Positions 16,329 through 23,699 of a DNA stretch of 33,122 nucleotides are shown piece after piece. Made by a program: the position numbers and the translations under genes. This DNA comes from Nitrososphaerales archaeon (lineage in GTDB: Archaea; Thermoproteota; Nitrososphaeria; Nitrososphaerales; CADDZS01), in the NCBI GenBank assembly GCA_030041295.1, contig JASHOD010000113.1:1-33122 (forward strand), in the 5' to 3' direction. Numbering within the stretch: the stretch's first letter is position 1; each line of letters opens with the position of its first letter. The notes beneath the pieces are model-generated. The model had not been told where the DNA came from and ran no database searches. It saw nothing but the letters and a program-made list of their open reading frames with translations.

Positions 16329-17159
16329 ATGAATTCTAAACTCGTCTTCCTGACAGGACTCCTGCTATTCTTGTTTCTTTTTTCCATTCCGTCGATCTCT
16401 GTGGCTTCGGCGACCTCAAGCGGATCCGAAGCAACACCAGCTGCTTCCCTTGCGATCTCTTACAATGGAGACGCTCGTCCACCGATTACAATGTTCAATT
16501 GCACTGATTGCTACGGCGGCTACGGCGATTTCGGTGCGAACTATAGTATAACCTCGGTTTCGACATTGCTGACAGTTCCATCGGTGAGCTGTTCAAAAAA
16601 GGCGGCATCAGAATATTCATTTTGGGGCGTTCAGGTAAATGGCGTTAACGCTAGCGATTTTGCCGGCGCTTCGGTCACTGCGGCTTGTTCCGGCGGGGTG
16701 GTAAATTACTATGCGGCGTGGTTTGATGCGAATGTCTACACTGGATGTACTCTCTGCCAAATCAACGCAACTTGGACTCCGTCAGCAGGAGATAATGTCT
16801 TTCTCGATATCGCGTACAACAACTACACAAGCAGATTCACCTTCGTATTGATCGACCTCTCGAGCCACCATTTTTACTTGAGGAGCAATTATCTGCCAGG
16901 AGTTTCCCTTGATTTTGGCGTATGCGCTTCCGACATGTACTTGAATTCATCATTGATTACTCAGCCGAGCGTGAAGTTCTCCCCTGTCACATTTACAAAC
17001 TGCCTCGTTGACGGCAAGCCGGTTGGCTCCGCACCGAATAATACTACTGTGTTCGAGTTTTTCTGTACCAACGCTGCAGGTACGGGATATCTCGCGAGGC
17101 CGTCCGCTCTGACGAGAGGCGAAAGCTTCAGGGTCAGATTCGTAGCAAATGGACCTTGA
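16329..17159 (+). CDS. Secreted beta-rich protein, possibly eqolisin (G1/A4)-fold
   Basis: A 276-residue exported protein with a clear signal peptide (hydrophobic 5-22, then SVASA). The mature part is beta-rich, with cysteine pairs (NCTDC, CTLC) and asparagine glycosylation sequons (NASD, NATW, NYTS, NNTT). The segment YSFWGVQVNGVNASDFAGAS, then NYYAAWFD, TPSAGDNVFLDIAYNN and FTFVLIDLS, follows the strand order I know from the glutamic-peptidase (G1) fold. The catalytic Gln and Glu of that family are not evident at the expected places, so it may be non-catalytic or unrelated. The start was chosen from the TATA position. It is monocistronic, with a hairpin just after the stop. Confidence 0.65.
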   Translation: MNSKLVFLTGLLLFLFLFSIPSISVASATSSGSEATPAASLAISYNGDARPPITMFNCTDCYGGYGDFGANYSITSVSTLLTVPSVSCSKKAASEYSFWGVQVNGVNASDFAGASVTAACSGGVVNYYAAWFDANVYTGCTLCQINATWTPSAGDNVFLDIAYNNYTSRFTFVLIDLSSHHFYLRSNYLPGVSLDFGVCASDMYLNSSLITQPSVKFSPVTFTNCLVDGKPVGSAPNNTTVFEFFCTNAAGTGYLARPSALTRGESFRVRFVANGP

Positions 17160-17198
17160 GAAAGAGGGGAGGAGCTTCACCTCTCTTCTCTTTTCGAC
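17157..17198 (+). terminator. Purine/pyrimidine hairpin and T-run after secreted protein gene
   Basis: A purine-rich arm (agaaagaggggagg) faces a pyrimidine-rich arm (cctctcttctctttt) across a short loop directly after the stop codon, ending in TTTT. The pairing is imperfect, but the placement fits transcription termination. Confidence 0.45.
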
Positions 17199-18046
17199 CA
17201 TTCCAACATTCCACCTTCGCAATCCGCGCTCGGCTTATTTGTACTCTGGCCGGAAATCGCTTCAAATCTCCAATTCTTAACACGTCATTCTTGTAAGCAA
17301 CCTATACTTTCTCAAGGAAAGGGATCCCGCTTCGTTTCACCCACTCTAATCCTAGAATAGAATCTGCGCCATTACTCCTACGCCAGAAAAAGTATTAGGA
17401 TGAACCTGTGTAAGTAAGATCATCGGACACAGAGTTAGTTTTCTAATCTCACATATTTCTCCCGCTTTTCTTCTGGCTCAGGAAGCTATTGTCAATTTTC
17501 ATTCCGTTTCTGAACGGCATTTACTTTTCTGTTAATCTCAACGAAAGCTTGTACAATCTACCGCAGGTTTTTTGACAAGTTTGCTAGCTCTTGAGTGATC
17601 TGTCAATGAGTTTCCTACTTGAATTTCCAATCGTATTCGAGGGCCCCCTCATCCGTTTCGCGCCGGCGCGGAATTCGGTATCTATCACTGCTTCGATTCC
17701 TAGTTATGAACGTCTGAAGAGATAACACATCGTCCTTCGTTTTTATATCGTGAATAGAGGCGCAGGTTTCACCTCCGAGCGGGTCATCATAAAGGATGGA
17801 ATGTACAATAGTTTACAAGCGACAGAGCATCTTTCCGATGATAGTTAGTTGTTGATCTTTCAAAATTTCTCCGAACTCTAAAAAGCAGGCGATAAAAATT
17901 AGTCTAAAGAACGAAGAACCAGCGGAGTATCTGTCAAAAGCTTCTGTTCTCCTCTTTTAATTCACAAGGAATTTACAATAAATTAAAGTGTGGACAAGAA
18001 TTGTACCTATGAAATCTCATTTATACTCTGTTTGCGTCGGAGGAGT
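17199..18046. other. Long gene-free stretch upstream of ABC exporter
   Basis: About 850 bp without a supportable protein gene on either strand. It holds two adjacent GC-rich palindromes: GAGGG-CC-CCCTC (17639-17650) and CGCGCCGGCGCG (17659-17670, perfect). A TATA-like ttttatatc at 17741-17749 comes next, followed by a short stem AGGT-TTC-ACCT. These could mark an unrecognised small RNA or only promoter and terminator structures. No SRP RNA, tRNA or C/D-box pattern was convincing. Confidence 0.35.
18020..18027 (+). promoter_or_regulatory. TATA box of the ABC exporter operon
   Basis: The sequence tttatact is followed at 18047 by an ATG that opens a 9-codon frame ending TAG at 18076, before the TTG of the ATPase at 18088. 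The predicted transcript start is at about 18047-18049. A GGAGGAG stretch lies at 18039-18045, just upstream of or at the 5' end of the RNA. Confidence 0.45.
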
Positions 18047-18087
18047 ATGAAAGAATCTCCGGGGAAAATTCGGTAGGGACCATCTTC

Positions 18088-19002
18088 TTGATAGACACTG
18101 AGAATCTGACCAAAGACTTTGGCCATTTGAGAGCCGTTGACAATGTCTCCTTACATGTGGATGAAGGAGAAGTCTTCGGATTTCTAGGACCAAACGGCGC
18201 GGGCAAGACCACCACCGTAAGGATGCTTGCATGTTTGATTTCAAAAACATCTGGGAAGGCAAGCATAGGTAATTTCGAAGTAGGAAACGGATCAGATCAA
18301 GAAAAGATTAGAGGTATGGTGGGGTTGCTTACGGAGAACGTTGGGTTATATGACGAACTGAGTGCATATGACAATCTCGACTTCTACGGCCGATTTTACA
18401 AATTGAGTTTACAAAAAAGACAGGAACAGATAAAGTACTTTCTGAAGCTCCTAGGTTTGTGGGAAAAAAGATTCCAGCCGGCAGGTACATTTTCGAAAGG
18501 TATGAAGCAGAAACTTGCGATTGCACGTGCGCTTATCCATGATCCAAAAGTTCTATTCCTGGACGAACCTACCGCGAATCTCGATCCCGAAGCTTCGAAG
18601 ACGGTCAGAGATTTCATCCTCGAATTGAAAAAGGAAAAGAGAACGATATTTCTGAACACGCACCTTCTGGACGAGGCTGAAAAGATATGCGACCGGGTCG
18701 CGATTTTGAAAACAAAGTTAATCGCGGAGGGTAGCCCGCAGGACTTGCGTAGATCGGCTTCTGGCAGAAGGATAAAATTTCAAGTTCGACAAGTCGATGA
18801 CGCGATTGTACTTATCGTGAAGAAACTAGGTTTTCAAGTGATAGAAAGCACGGGCAACACACTTCTCGTCAACGTAAACGATCCTGAAAAAGAAAACCCG
18901 ATCATTCTGAAGGCAATCGAAGCCGTTGGCGCAGAGGTACAATTCATTACTGAAGTTAGTACTAGTCTCGAAGATGTCTACCTCAAGCTTGTAAGAGGGT
19001 GA
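18088..19002 (+). CDS. ABC-2 type exporter, ATP-binding protein
   Basis: A 304-residue nucleotide-binding subunit. Walker A is GPNGAGKTT (34-42), the signature is a degenerate FSKGM (135-139), Walker B is VLFLDEPTANLD (155-166), and the H-loop is NTHLLDEAE (His192). The region where the Q-loop glutamine normally sits reads LLTENVGLYDEL, with Glu, as in many CcmA/NatA-like subunits. The C-terminal 80 residues are the usual accessory domain. With the permease 6 bp downstream it forms a simple ATP-driven exporter or ABC-2 system of unknown cargo. The TTG at 18088 is the only usual start codon near the first strand. The frame is open upstream without ATG, GTG or TTG. Confidence 0.92.
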   Translation: MIDTENLTKDFGHLRAVDNVSLHVDEGEVFGFLGPNGAGKTTTVRMLACLISKTSGKASIGNFEVGNGSDQEKIRGMVGLLTENVGLYDELSAYDNLDFYGRFYKLSLQKRQEQIKYFLKLLGLWEKRFQPAGTFSKGMKQKLAIARALIHDPKVLFLDEPTANLDPEASKTVRDFILELKKEKRTIFLNTHLLDEAEKICDRVAILKTKLIAEGSPQDLRRSASGRRIKFQVRQVDDAIVLIVKKLGFQVIESTGNTLLVNVNDPEKENPIILKAIEAVGAEVQFITEVSTSLEDVYLKLVRG

Positions 19003-19008
19003 GCGAAA

Positions 19009-19743
19009 ATGGACATTCATAATGCGTGGGCAGTAGCTGCGAAAGACTTCAAAACATACAGAAGGAAGACCAACGTCATTTACGCGACTGTGATCTTTCC
19101 AATCGTAATCGGAATTGTATTTCCTCTTATTTTGAATTCGACGATCCATAAGAACAGTCACGTTTCTGTCTCGACGATAACTTCGTTAATGGATGCGTTC
19201 TCGGTATGGTTCCTTATAGGTGCCGTGATAATTCCCACGGCGATTGCGTCATACAGCCTAGTAGGCGAAAAGATCCAAAAGAGCCTTGAACCGTTACTCG
19301 CCACCCCGATGACGGACGGAGAAATTCTACTCGGAAAGGTGATATCGGCGCTCAGCATTCCGTTAGGAGCACTTTATGCTGGATCAATACTTTACATGGT
19401 CTTGATGGATGAAATTACGCATGGCGCGCTGGGATATTATTACTATCCGAATTGGTATATCGGCGTGATTTTGCTAGTAATGCCTCTGGTTTCGCTTATG
19501 AGCGTTGAATTGAATGTTATCATTTCTTCAAGATTGAATGACGTAAGGTCAGCTAACCAACTTGGAACTTTGCTAATACTTCCATTTATAGGATTGTTTC
19601 TTCTGTCCGAAATAGGCGACTTTAGTTTTACAAACACAAACCTACTGATTCTCGGCGGCATCGTATTGCTTGTCGATGTGGGAATATTCTTCGTAAGCAG
19701 GGCAACTTTTCAACGAGAGCAGATACTTACAAGATGGAAGTAG
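19009..19743 (+). CDS. ABC-2 type exporter permease
   Basis: A 244-residue membrane protein with six hydrophobic segments, forming the transmembrane partner of the upstream ATPase. The ATG at 19009 follows that gene's stop by 6 bp, so they are one operon. The layout is typical of ABC-2 permeases: a cytoplasmic N-terminal helix (AWAVAAKDFKTYRRKTNVIY), a first span with IVIGIVFPLIL, and an elbow segment SYSLVGEKIQKSLEPLLATPMTDGEILLGKVI, which is the conserved cytoplasmic loop contacting the ATPase. Cargo (ion, lipid or drug) cannot be inferred. After the stop there is no clear terminator. Confidence 0.88.
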   Translation: MDIHNAWAVAAKDFKTYRRKTNVIYATVIFPIVIGIVFPLILNSTIHKNSHVSVSTITSLMDAFSVWFLIGAVIIPTAIASYSLVGEKIQKSLEPLLATPMTDGEILLGKVISALSIPLGALYAGSILYMVLMDEITHGALGYYYYPNWYIGVILLVMPLVSLMSVELNVIISSRLNDVRSANQLGTLLILPFIGLFLLSEIGDFSFTNTNLLILGGIVLLVDVGIFFVSRATFQREQILTRWK

Positions 19744-20066
19744 TTTGCTAACACTAAGAAGAACGAACTAGCGTTTGCGAGCAATGAAGGTTAGGTTGAT
19801 TTTGATGGGACGTAAAATCTGAATTCCAAGTGCGATCTTGTTTAGCGGACAGGGATTCTCAGACTCTTTTTTCTTCTTTGATTACTCATAGGGCGAGTTG
19901 GACCACTCGTAGCGGGGGTGCTGTTAGTTCCATAAATGCAGTGGCGACCGTCACCAGAAACTCAAATCAACAACGTTGAACTTCTTCAATTGCCGAATTT
20001 CACAACAGTCGTGAATAGTTGTAAATAGCCGCATGACTCATTATACTCTTGAGTGACATATGACCG
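19744..20066. other. Gene-free stretch between ABC permease and small membrane protein
   Basis: About 320 bp without a supportable gene. A T-rich run (cttttttcttctttg) at about 19865-19880 may end the ABC transcript. A TATA-like cattatact near 20039-20047 lies about 22-25 bp before the ATG at 20067 and would give a leaderless message. Confidence 0.35.
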
Positions 20067-20348
20067 ATGTCCTCTTCCACCTCGGCTCATCATCGTGATG
20101 CTCCGAGAGATTCTGAGACAGAGTTAGAAAGGATCGCAAGATACAAGAAAGAAATCTATTACGGCGTGTTTGCATTTCTCGCTTTGATCTTTTTGATCGC
20201 CACGGGCCAGCTTGTTGGTGATCCGACAGGCTATTTTTTAGATACGCTCGTCGTGGCTCTGCTTTTGATCGGGCTCTGTTTCTACTGGCTCATCTATCAG
20301 GATTCAGGAGAAGAAGAGACCGAACTAAGTTCCATTATCAGTAGATGA
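20067..20348 (+). CDS. Small two-helix membrane protein
   Basis: A 93-residue protein, not assigned to a family. A polar, charged N-terminus (residues 1-28, with DSETELERIARYKKEIYY) precedes two hydrophobic helices (about 30-48 and 58-76), and an acidic tail (DSGEEETELSS) closes it. The TATA-like cattatact at about 20039-20047 predicts transcription to begin at the ATG, supporting this start. Its last 24 bp overlap the end of the convergent TMEM175-type gene. The overlap may tie the two transcripts together by antisense pairing, but this is conjecture. Confidence 0.6.
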   Translation: MSSSTSAHHRDAPRDSETELERIARYKKEIYYGVFAFLALIFLIATGQLVGDPTGYFLDTLVVALLLIGLCFYWLIYQDSGEEETELSSIISR

Positions 20349-21083
20349 AAGATCTCCTTCGTTATTCATAGTTGACGAAAGCTCCGGATTGCGTCTCCGA
20401 CGACGAATCCTGAACGGCCCGCGATTAAATGTGCTTGCTAGTACGTAGAAGACTAGTGCGGATATGTATAGTCCGACTGCAATTTCCGGCCCGTGTATTT
20501 TTGGAATTAATGAAATCAAAATTCCAGCTAGATATAACAAGGGGCCTCCGGTTAGTGTTCTGTTGACCGAAGTCATCACGTTCCGTTCGAGAAGGCGCTC
20601 GTCAGAGAGGAGCTTCTTGCTCGTTGAGTAGGACCAAATTCCTTGCATGCAGATTCCTGTAGCGAGTAGGTTCGCGCCGTATATCACCGTGGAAATCACA
20701 TCGAATGGAAATCTGCCTATCAGCTCTGTTGAAAACGGGACAAATCCGATGGACAAGAGAAGGCCGATGTTGAGCCAGAGAAATCTATTATCGACGCGCT
20801 CAACGAAGTGGAACATGATATGGTGACGCACCCAGAATACCGCTAAAATTAGGAAACTCAGAATATAGCTTAGCACTGTAGGTGCGAGCTCGTGAAGATA
20901 TGGCTCTAAAGTACTCGTGGTTACGATAGTCGGAATGCTGAGACTAAGAACAAGTACAGTCATGACTGTCGCGAAGATCCCATCCGTCAGCGACTCGATT
21001 CTTCCCTTGCCAAGCATCAATGGAATGGTTGGAGAATCCGAATCAGTCGTCATAGTTTCACAGAAGTGGAATATGGTGTTCAT
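20325..21083 (-). CDS. TMEM175-family (DUF1211) potassium channel-like protein
   Basis: A 252-residue membrane protein with six predicted spans. The first helix carries RIESLTDGIFATVMTVLVLSL, matching the RxxxFSDGVFAI signature that forms the pore-lining helix of TMEM175 channels, with Leu-Thr in place of Phe-Ser. WVRHHIMFHFVERVDNRFLWLN and FVPFSTELIGR are also typical of prokaryotic members, which conduct potassium with modest selectivity. The C-terminal tail is basic then polar. The ATG at 21083 is about 25 bp after a minus-strand TATA-like gatatcttta (21105-21114), which fits a leaderless start. The next ATG at 21053 is an alternative. It is convergent with the small membrane protein. Confidence 0.85.
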   Translation of the reverse strand: MNTIFHFCETMTTDSDSPTIPLMLGKGRIESLTDGIFATVMTVLVLSLSIPTIVTTSTLEPYLHELAPTVLSYILSFLILAVFWVRHHIMFHFVERVDNRFLWLNIGLLLSIGFVPFSTELIGRFPFDVISTVIYGANLLATGICMQGIWSYSTSKKLLSDERLLERNVMTSVNRTLTGGPLLYLAGILISLIPKIHGPEIAVGLYISALVFYVLASTFNRGPFRIRRRRRNPELSSTMNNEGDLSSTDNGT

Positions 21084-21534
21084 CTGAGAAAACGGTATTG
21101 TCTAAAGATATCGGAAAAGATGAACCCAACCCAAATTTTACATGTTATGTGCTGTTTTCCCACTAGCTTCCTCCGGAGAAGAAAGAACTGCCCCACTGTG
21201 TAACAATTCAATAAGGGGATGAGGGAGAAGGGGGGAACGACTGCATTCGATATTGGCTCTTCTTAGATCAACTCCTGCTTCATATCAAATGGATTTCAGA
21301 TCCAGATCTCAAATCGACCCAGCTTTGACATCATGCAAATTTTCCTAAGGGTGAAAAAGACAACATTGCATCGCTTTTTGCGTTCTACCGGTTTCAGAAT
21401 TCAAATCTGGATAAAATATAGACCGATGCGCGAAAAGTTAGGCGTTCTGTATACCGATATATTGGCAACTTTAGGAATTCTTTCGTTGCTAGAACGGAAT
21501 GAATTCTTAACTAGAAATTCTGAATATAAATTAG
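21084..21534. other. Gap between TMEM175 gene and filament operon
   Basis: No gene I can support. A 71-codon frame (21333-21548) exists, but it is rich in basic and hydrophobic residues without family resemblance and runs into the operator palindrome and TATA box of the next operon. It was not accepted as a gene. Confidence 0.4.
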
Positions 21535-21551
21535 TAGTTACTGAGTAACTA
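21535..21551. promoter_or_regulatory. Perfect palindrome at filament operon promoter
   Basis: TAGTTACT-G-AGTAACTA has perfect 8-bp arms around a single G. Its right arm runs into the TATA-like box ctatatattt at 21549-21558. A protein bound here would block TBP/TFB access, so it is a candidate repressor site for the operon. Confidence 0.45.
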
Positions 21552-21558
21552 TATATTT
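21549..21558 (+). promoter_or_regulatory. TATA box of filament operon
   Basis: The sequence ctatatattt places a transcript start at about 21578, giving a leader of about 30 nt before the ATG at 21610. Confidence 0.5.
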
Positions 21559-21609
21559 GGTAACAAAATCGCAAATAGTAGAAATTAGGGCAAGCGTGAA
21601 AGAAAAGAA

Positions 21610-22242
21610 ATGAATCCAATGAAGATCATTCGTGGTCTATTCCATACAAGATTGGGGAAGCTTCTGCCAATTCTTTTGATGGTTGGCTTGATCGCTTCAG
21701 CAAGCGCAGCAGTGTTCGTAATGTACTACGGGACTGCTACTGCGACCGTCAAAAGTCCTGACGTAACACTCGTCAACGGCGGAGACATAAGCGCCTCATG
21801 TTCAAAGTATCCATGCGCAACTTCGACACTCTCAAGCACGAATGACTTTGCAACACTCGGAGTCAGCCTGTTTGCTTCTGCAACCGAGAGTCCGCAACCA
21901 GCAACATACTACACGGATCTTCTACATGTGCACAATGGCGCTACAACGGCAAGTCATGTGATCAACTCGATTACAATCTCAAATATCGCTCAATCCGGAA
22001 CTGACTTGGGAAGCGTAACTGTATACTATTGCACTGCCCAAACTAATACTCCAGCCTCCTCATCGTCCTGCGCTTCGTTCACTATTACAACTACGACCGG
22101 AGGCTCACTGAGCGGCAACAGCATTCTCCCACAGACATTGGCTGCAGGAAGCAACGGTTACATTGAGGTCGTCGGTAACGCCGCAAGCGGCGCATCCGCC
22201 TCCGACACTATAACCTTCCAAATACAAATCAGCTGGACTTAG
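21610..22242 (+). CDS. SipW/TasA/AbpA-like exported filament subunit 1
   Basis: A 210-residue exported protein. The N-terminus is basic (RLGKLLP), then hydrophobic (ILLMVGLIASASAAVFVMYY), with a likely cleavage after an Ala-Ser-Ala site (about residue 33). That would leave a hydrophobic mature N-terminus followed by TATATVKSPDVTL, the layout of SipW-processed TasA/CalY proteins and, as I recall, of archaeal bundling-pilus protein AbpA. There the freed N-terminal strand inserts into the next subunit. The mature part is Ser/Thr/Ala-rich and beta-like, with four cysteines (C64, C69, C141, C154). It is the first gene of the operon. The second gene is a close paralogue starting 15 bp after its stop. 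Confidence 0.75.
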   Translation: MNPMKIIRGLFHTRLGKLLPILLMVGLIASASAAVFVMYYGTATATVKSPDVTLVNGGDISASCSKYPCATSTLSSTNDFATLGVSLFASATESPQPATYYTDLLHVHNGATTASHVINSITISNIAQSGTDLGSVTVYYCTAQTNTPASSSSCASFTITTTTGGSLSGNSILPQTLAAGSNGYIEVVGNAASGASASDTITFQIQISWT

Positions 22243-22257
22243 ACAATCCAAAGGTGA

Positions 22258-22890
22258 ATGAAAATGAGAAACATCGTTAGCTTTCTTTTCCACACAAAAC
22301 TGGGTAAGCTTCTCCCAGTTTTGATCGTGGCTGCTCTCATTGCTTCAGCAAGCGCAGCAGTGTTCGTTATGTATTATGGGGCTGGCACGGCAACTGTGCA
22401 GAGCCCTGATGTTTCTCTAGTTGCTGGACCAGACGCAAGTTCATCTTGCTCGGTATATCCCTGCGCTACCGTATCAGTTTCAAGCAATAGTTTCGCTACA
22501 GTGGGCGTAAGTCTTTTTGCATCGGCAACTAACAGTCCGCAGCCTGCAACTTATTATACAAACTTGCTTCAAGTGCACAACAGTGCGTCGAGCGCCAGCC
22601 ACACAATAAACTCGATATCTGTCTCAAACATCGCTCAATCTGGTTCTGACTTTGGTAGTATCACAGTGTACTATTGTTCGTCTCAAACAAATACTCCGGC
22701 TAGCTCCTCTAGCTGCGCGTCTCTCACATTTACGAGCGCCAGTGGAAGTGGAAGTCTGTCAGGAAACAGTATTTTACCTCAAACGCTGACCGCTGGATCC
22801 ACGGGATACATTGAGATTGTGGGATACACCGCGACTACGGCAAGCGCTGGAGATACCATAACATTTCAGATCGCTATAAGCTGGACATAG
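22258..22890 (+). CDS. SipW/TasA/AbpA-like exported filament subunit 2
   Basis: A 210-residue close paralogue of the preceding gene, roughly two thirds identical by eye, with the same export signal (HTKLGKLLP, then LIASASAAVFVMYYG), the same first cysteines (C64, C69), the block FASATxSPQPATYYTxLLxVHN, and the same C-terminal SILPQTL...TITFQIxISWT. This is a tandem duplication with selection keeping both copies. Co-expression with subunit 1 suggests a heteropolymer or alternating subunits. The ATG at 22258 was chosen because the signal pattern starts there. After the stop comes a 161-bp gap with a GC-rich hairpin before the next gene. Confidence 0.75.
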   Translation: MKMRNIVSFLFHTKLGKLLPVLIVAALIASASAAVFVMYYGAGTATVQSPDVSLVAGPDASSSCSVYPCATVSVSSNSFATVGVSLFASATNSPQPATYYTNLLQVHNSASSASHTINSISVSNIAQSGSDFGSITVYYCSSQTNTPASSSSCASLTFTSASGSGSLSGNSILPQTLTAGSTGYIEIVGYTATTASAGDTITFQIAISWT

Positions 22891-22977
22891 AAAGACAAAA
22901 TCTCTCAATGGAAAAACAAAAACAGCTCACTTCAAGAATTAGCTAAAGGTAAAGAAAAAATGATCTTGGGCCTAAAT

Positions 22978-22989
22978 GGGCTCGGGCCC
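22978..22989 (+). promoter_or_regulatory. GC-rich hairpin between subunit 2 and subunit 3 genes
   Basis: GGGC-TCGG-GCCC is a perfect stem-loop in an otherwise A-rich gap. An overlapping alternative stem pairs GGGCC at 22968-22972 with GGCCC at 22985-22989. It could be an RNA processing or attenuation element that sets the ratio of the first two subunits to the downstream genes. No T-run follows immediately, so simple termination is less likely. Confidence 0.4.
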
Positions 22990-23051
22990 CTGAGATATGG
23001 CTAATCTTGAATGCTGGCTCATTTCGGAGAAAAAGATGATGAAATAGCAAT

Positions 23052-23699
23052 TTGAATCCTCCAACAGCATTCGGAAATGTCTTTCGATCAAAACGTGCCA
23101 AACTTATCGCGGCTCTTTTTCTTGTAGGGCTTGTCGCTTCTGCATCCGCTTCGATTTTGGCCTTTTTCTACGCCTCCACGACTTCGACAGTCAGAGCGTC
23201 AAATCTTAATCTGGCTGCAGGTGCCGATTCGTCTTCGTCTTGTAGCGTGTATCCGTGCGCGACTGTAACGATTTCAGGAACCTCAAATACCGCGACAGTA
23301 AGTTTAAGCATGTTTAAGGCAGACGCTACTACTTACAATCCTCCTCCATCAAGTTACTATTCTAATTTAATTCAAATTGTGGATTCGACAAACGCTCATT
23401 CGATTCTGTCCGTACAAATATCAAGCATTAGTGCTACATCTTCGAATGATTTTGGAAAAATTACAGTTTATTATTGTACAACCCAAACCGAGTTTACCGC
23501 AAGTGGCAGTCTTGTAACTCCAAGCAATTGTGTTGGAAGTTATTCTATAACATCCACGACAGGTGGATCCTTCTCCGGATCCTTTCCAGTGAGCATTTCA
23601 GCTGGAAGTACACAATACATAGAATTGGCGGCATATGCTGGTAGCTCAGGAAGTACCTCTGATACTATTACGTTCAATATTGCAGTTGAGTGGGTATAA
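23052..23699 (+). CDS. SipW/TasA/AbpA-like exported filament subunit 3 (divergent)
   Basis: A 215-residue paralogue of the first two subunits, more diverged. It has a basic N-terminus (FRSKRAKL), a hydrophobic signal (IAALFLVGLVASASASILAFFY), the mature start TTSTVRASNLNLAAGADSSS, the same SCSVYPCATV cysteine pair, a YYCTTQ cysteine, and the ending SDTITFNIAVEW. A PPP insertion (TYNPPPSSYY) replaces the SPQPATYY block. It uses a TTG start at 23052, so lower expression than subunits 1 and 2 is plausible. Its stop overlaps the next start (TAATG), giving translational coupling to the large protein. It may be a minor or cap subunit. Confidence 0.72.
   Translation: MNPPTAFGNVFRSKRAKLIAALFLVGLVASASASILAFFYASTTSTVRASNLNLAAGADSSSSCSVYPCATVTISGTSNTATVSLSMFKADATTYNPPPSSYYSNLIQIVDSTNAHSILSVQISSISATSSNDFGKITVYYCTTQTEFTASGSLVTPSNCVGSYSITSTTGGSFSGSFPVSISAGSTQYIELAAYAGSSGSTSDTITFNIAVEWV

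Noticed and set aside
17199..18046. Possible SRP RNA, tRNA or C/D-box RNA in the long gap
   Set aside because: No SRP domain IV loop pattern, no T-loop GTTCRANTC block in cloverleaf context, and no paired box C/box D with correct spacing was found.
21333..21548. 71-codon plus-strand ORF upstream of the filament operon
   Set aside because: No recognisable motif, and it ends inside the operator palindrome and TATA region of the operon.
16170..21560. Repeated GTTAC/GTAAC pentamers near several promoters
   Set aside because: A 5-bp word is expected dozens of times in a window this long, so shared regulation is not supported except at the palindrome itself.
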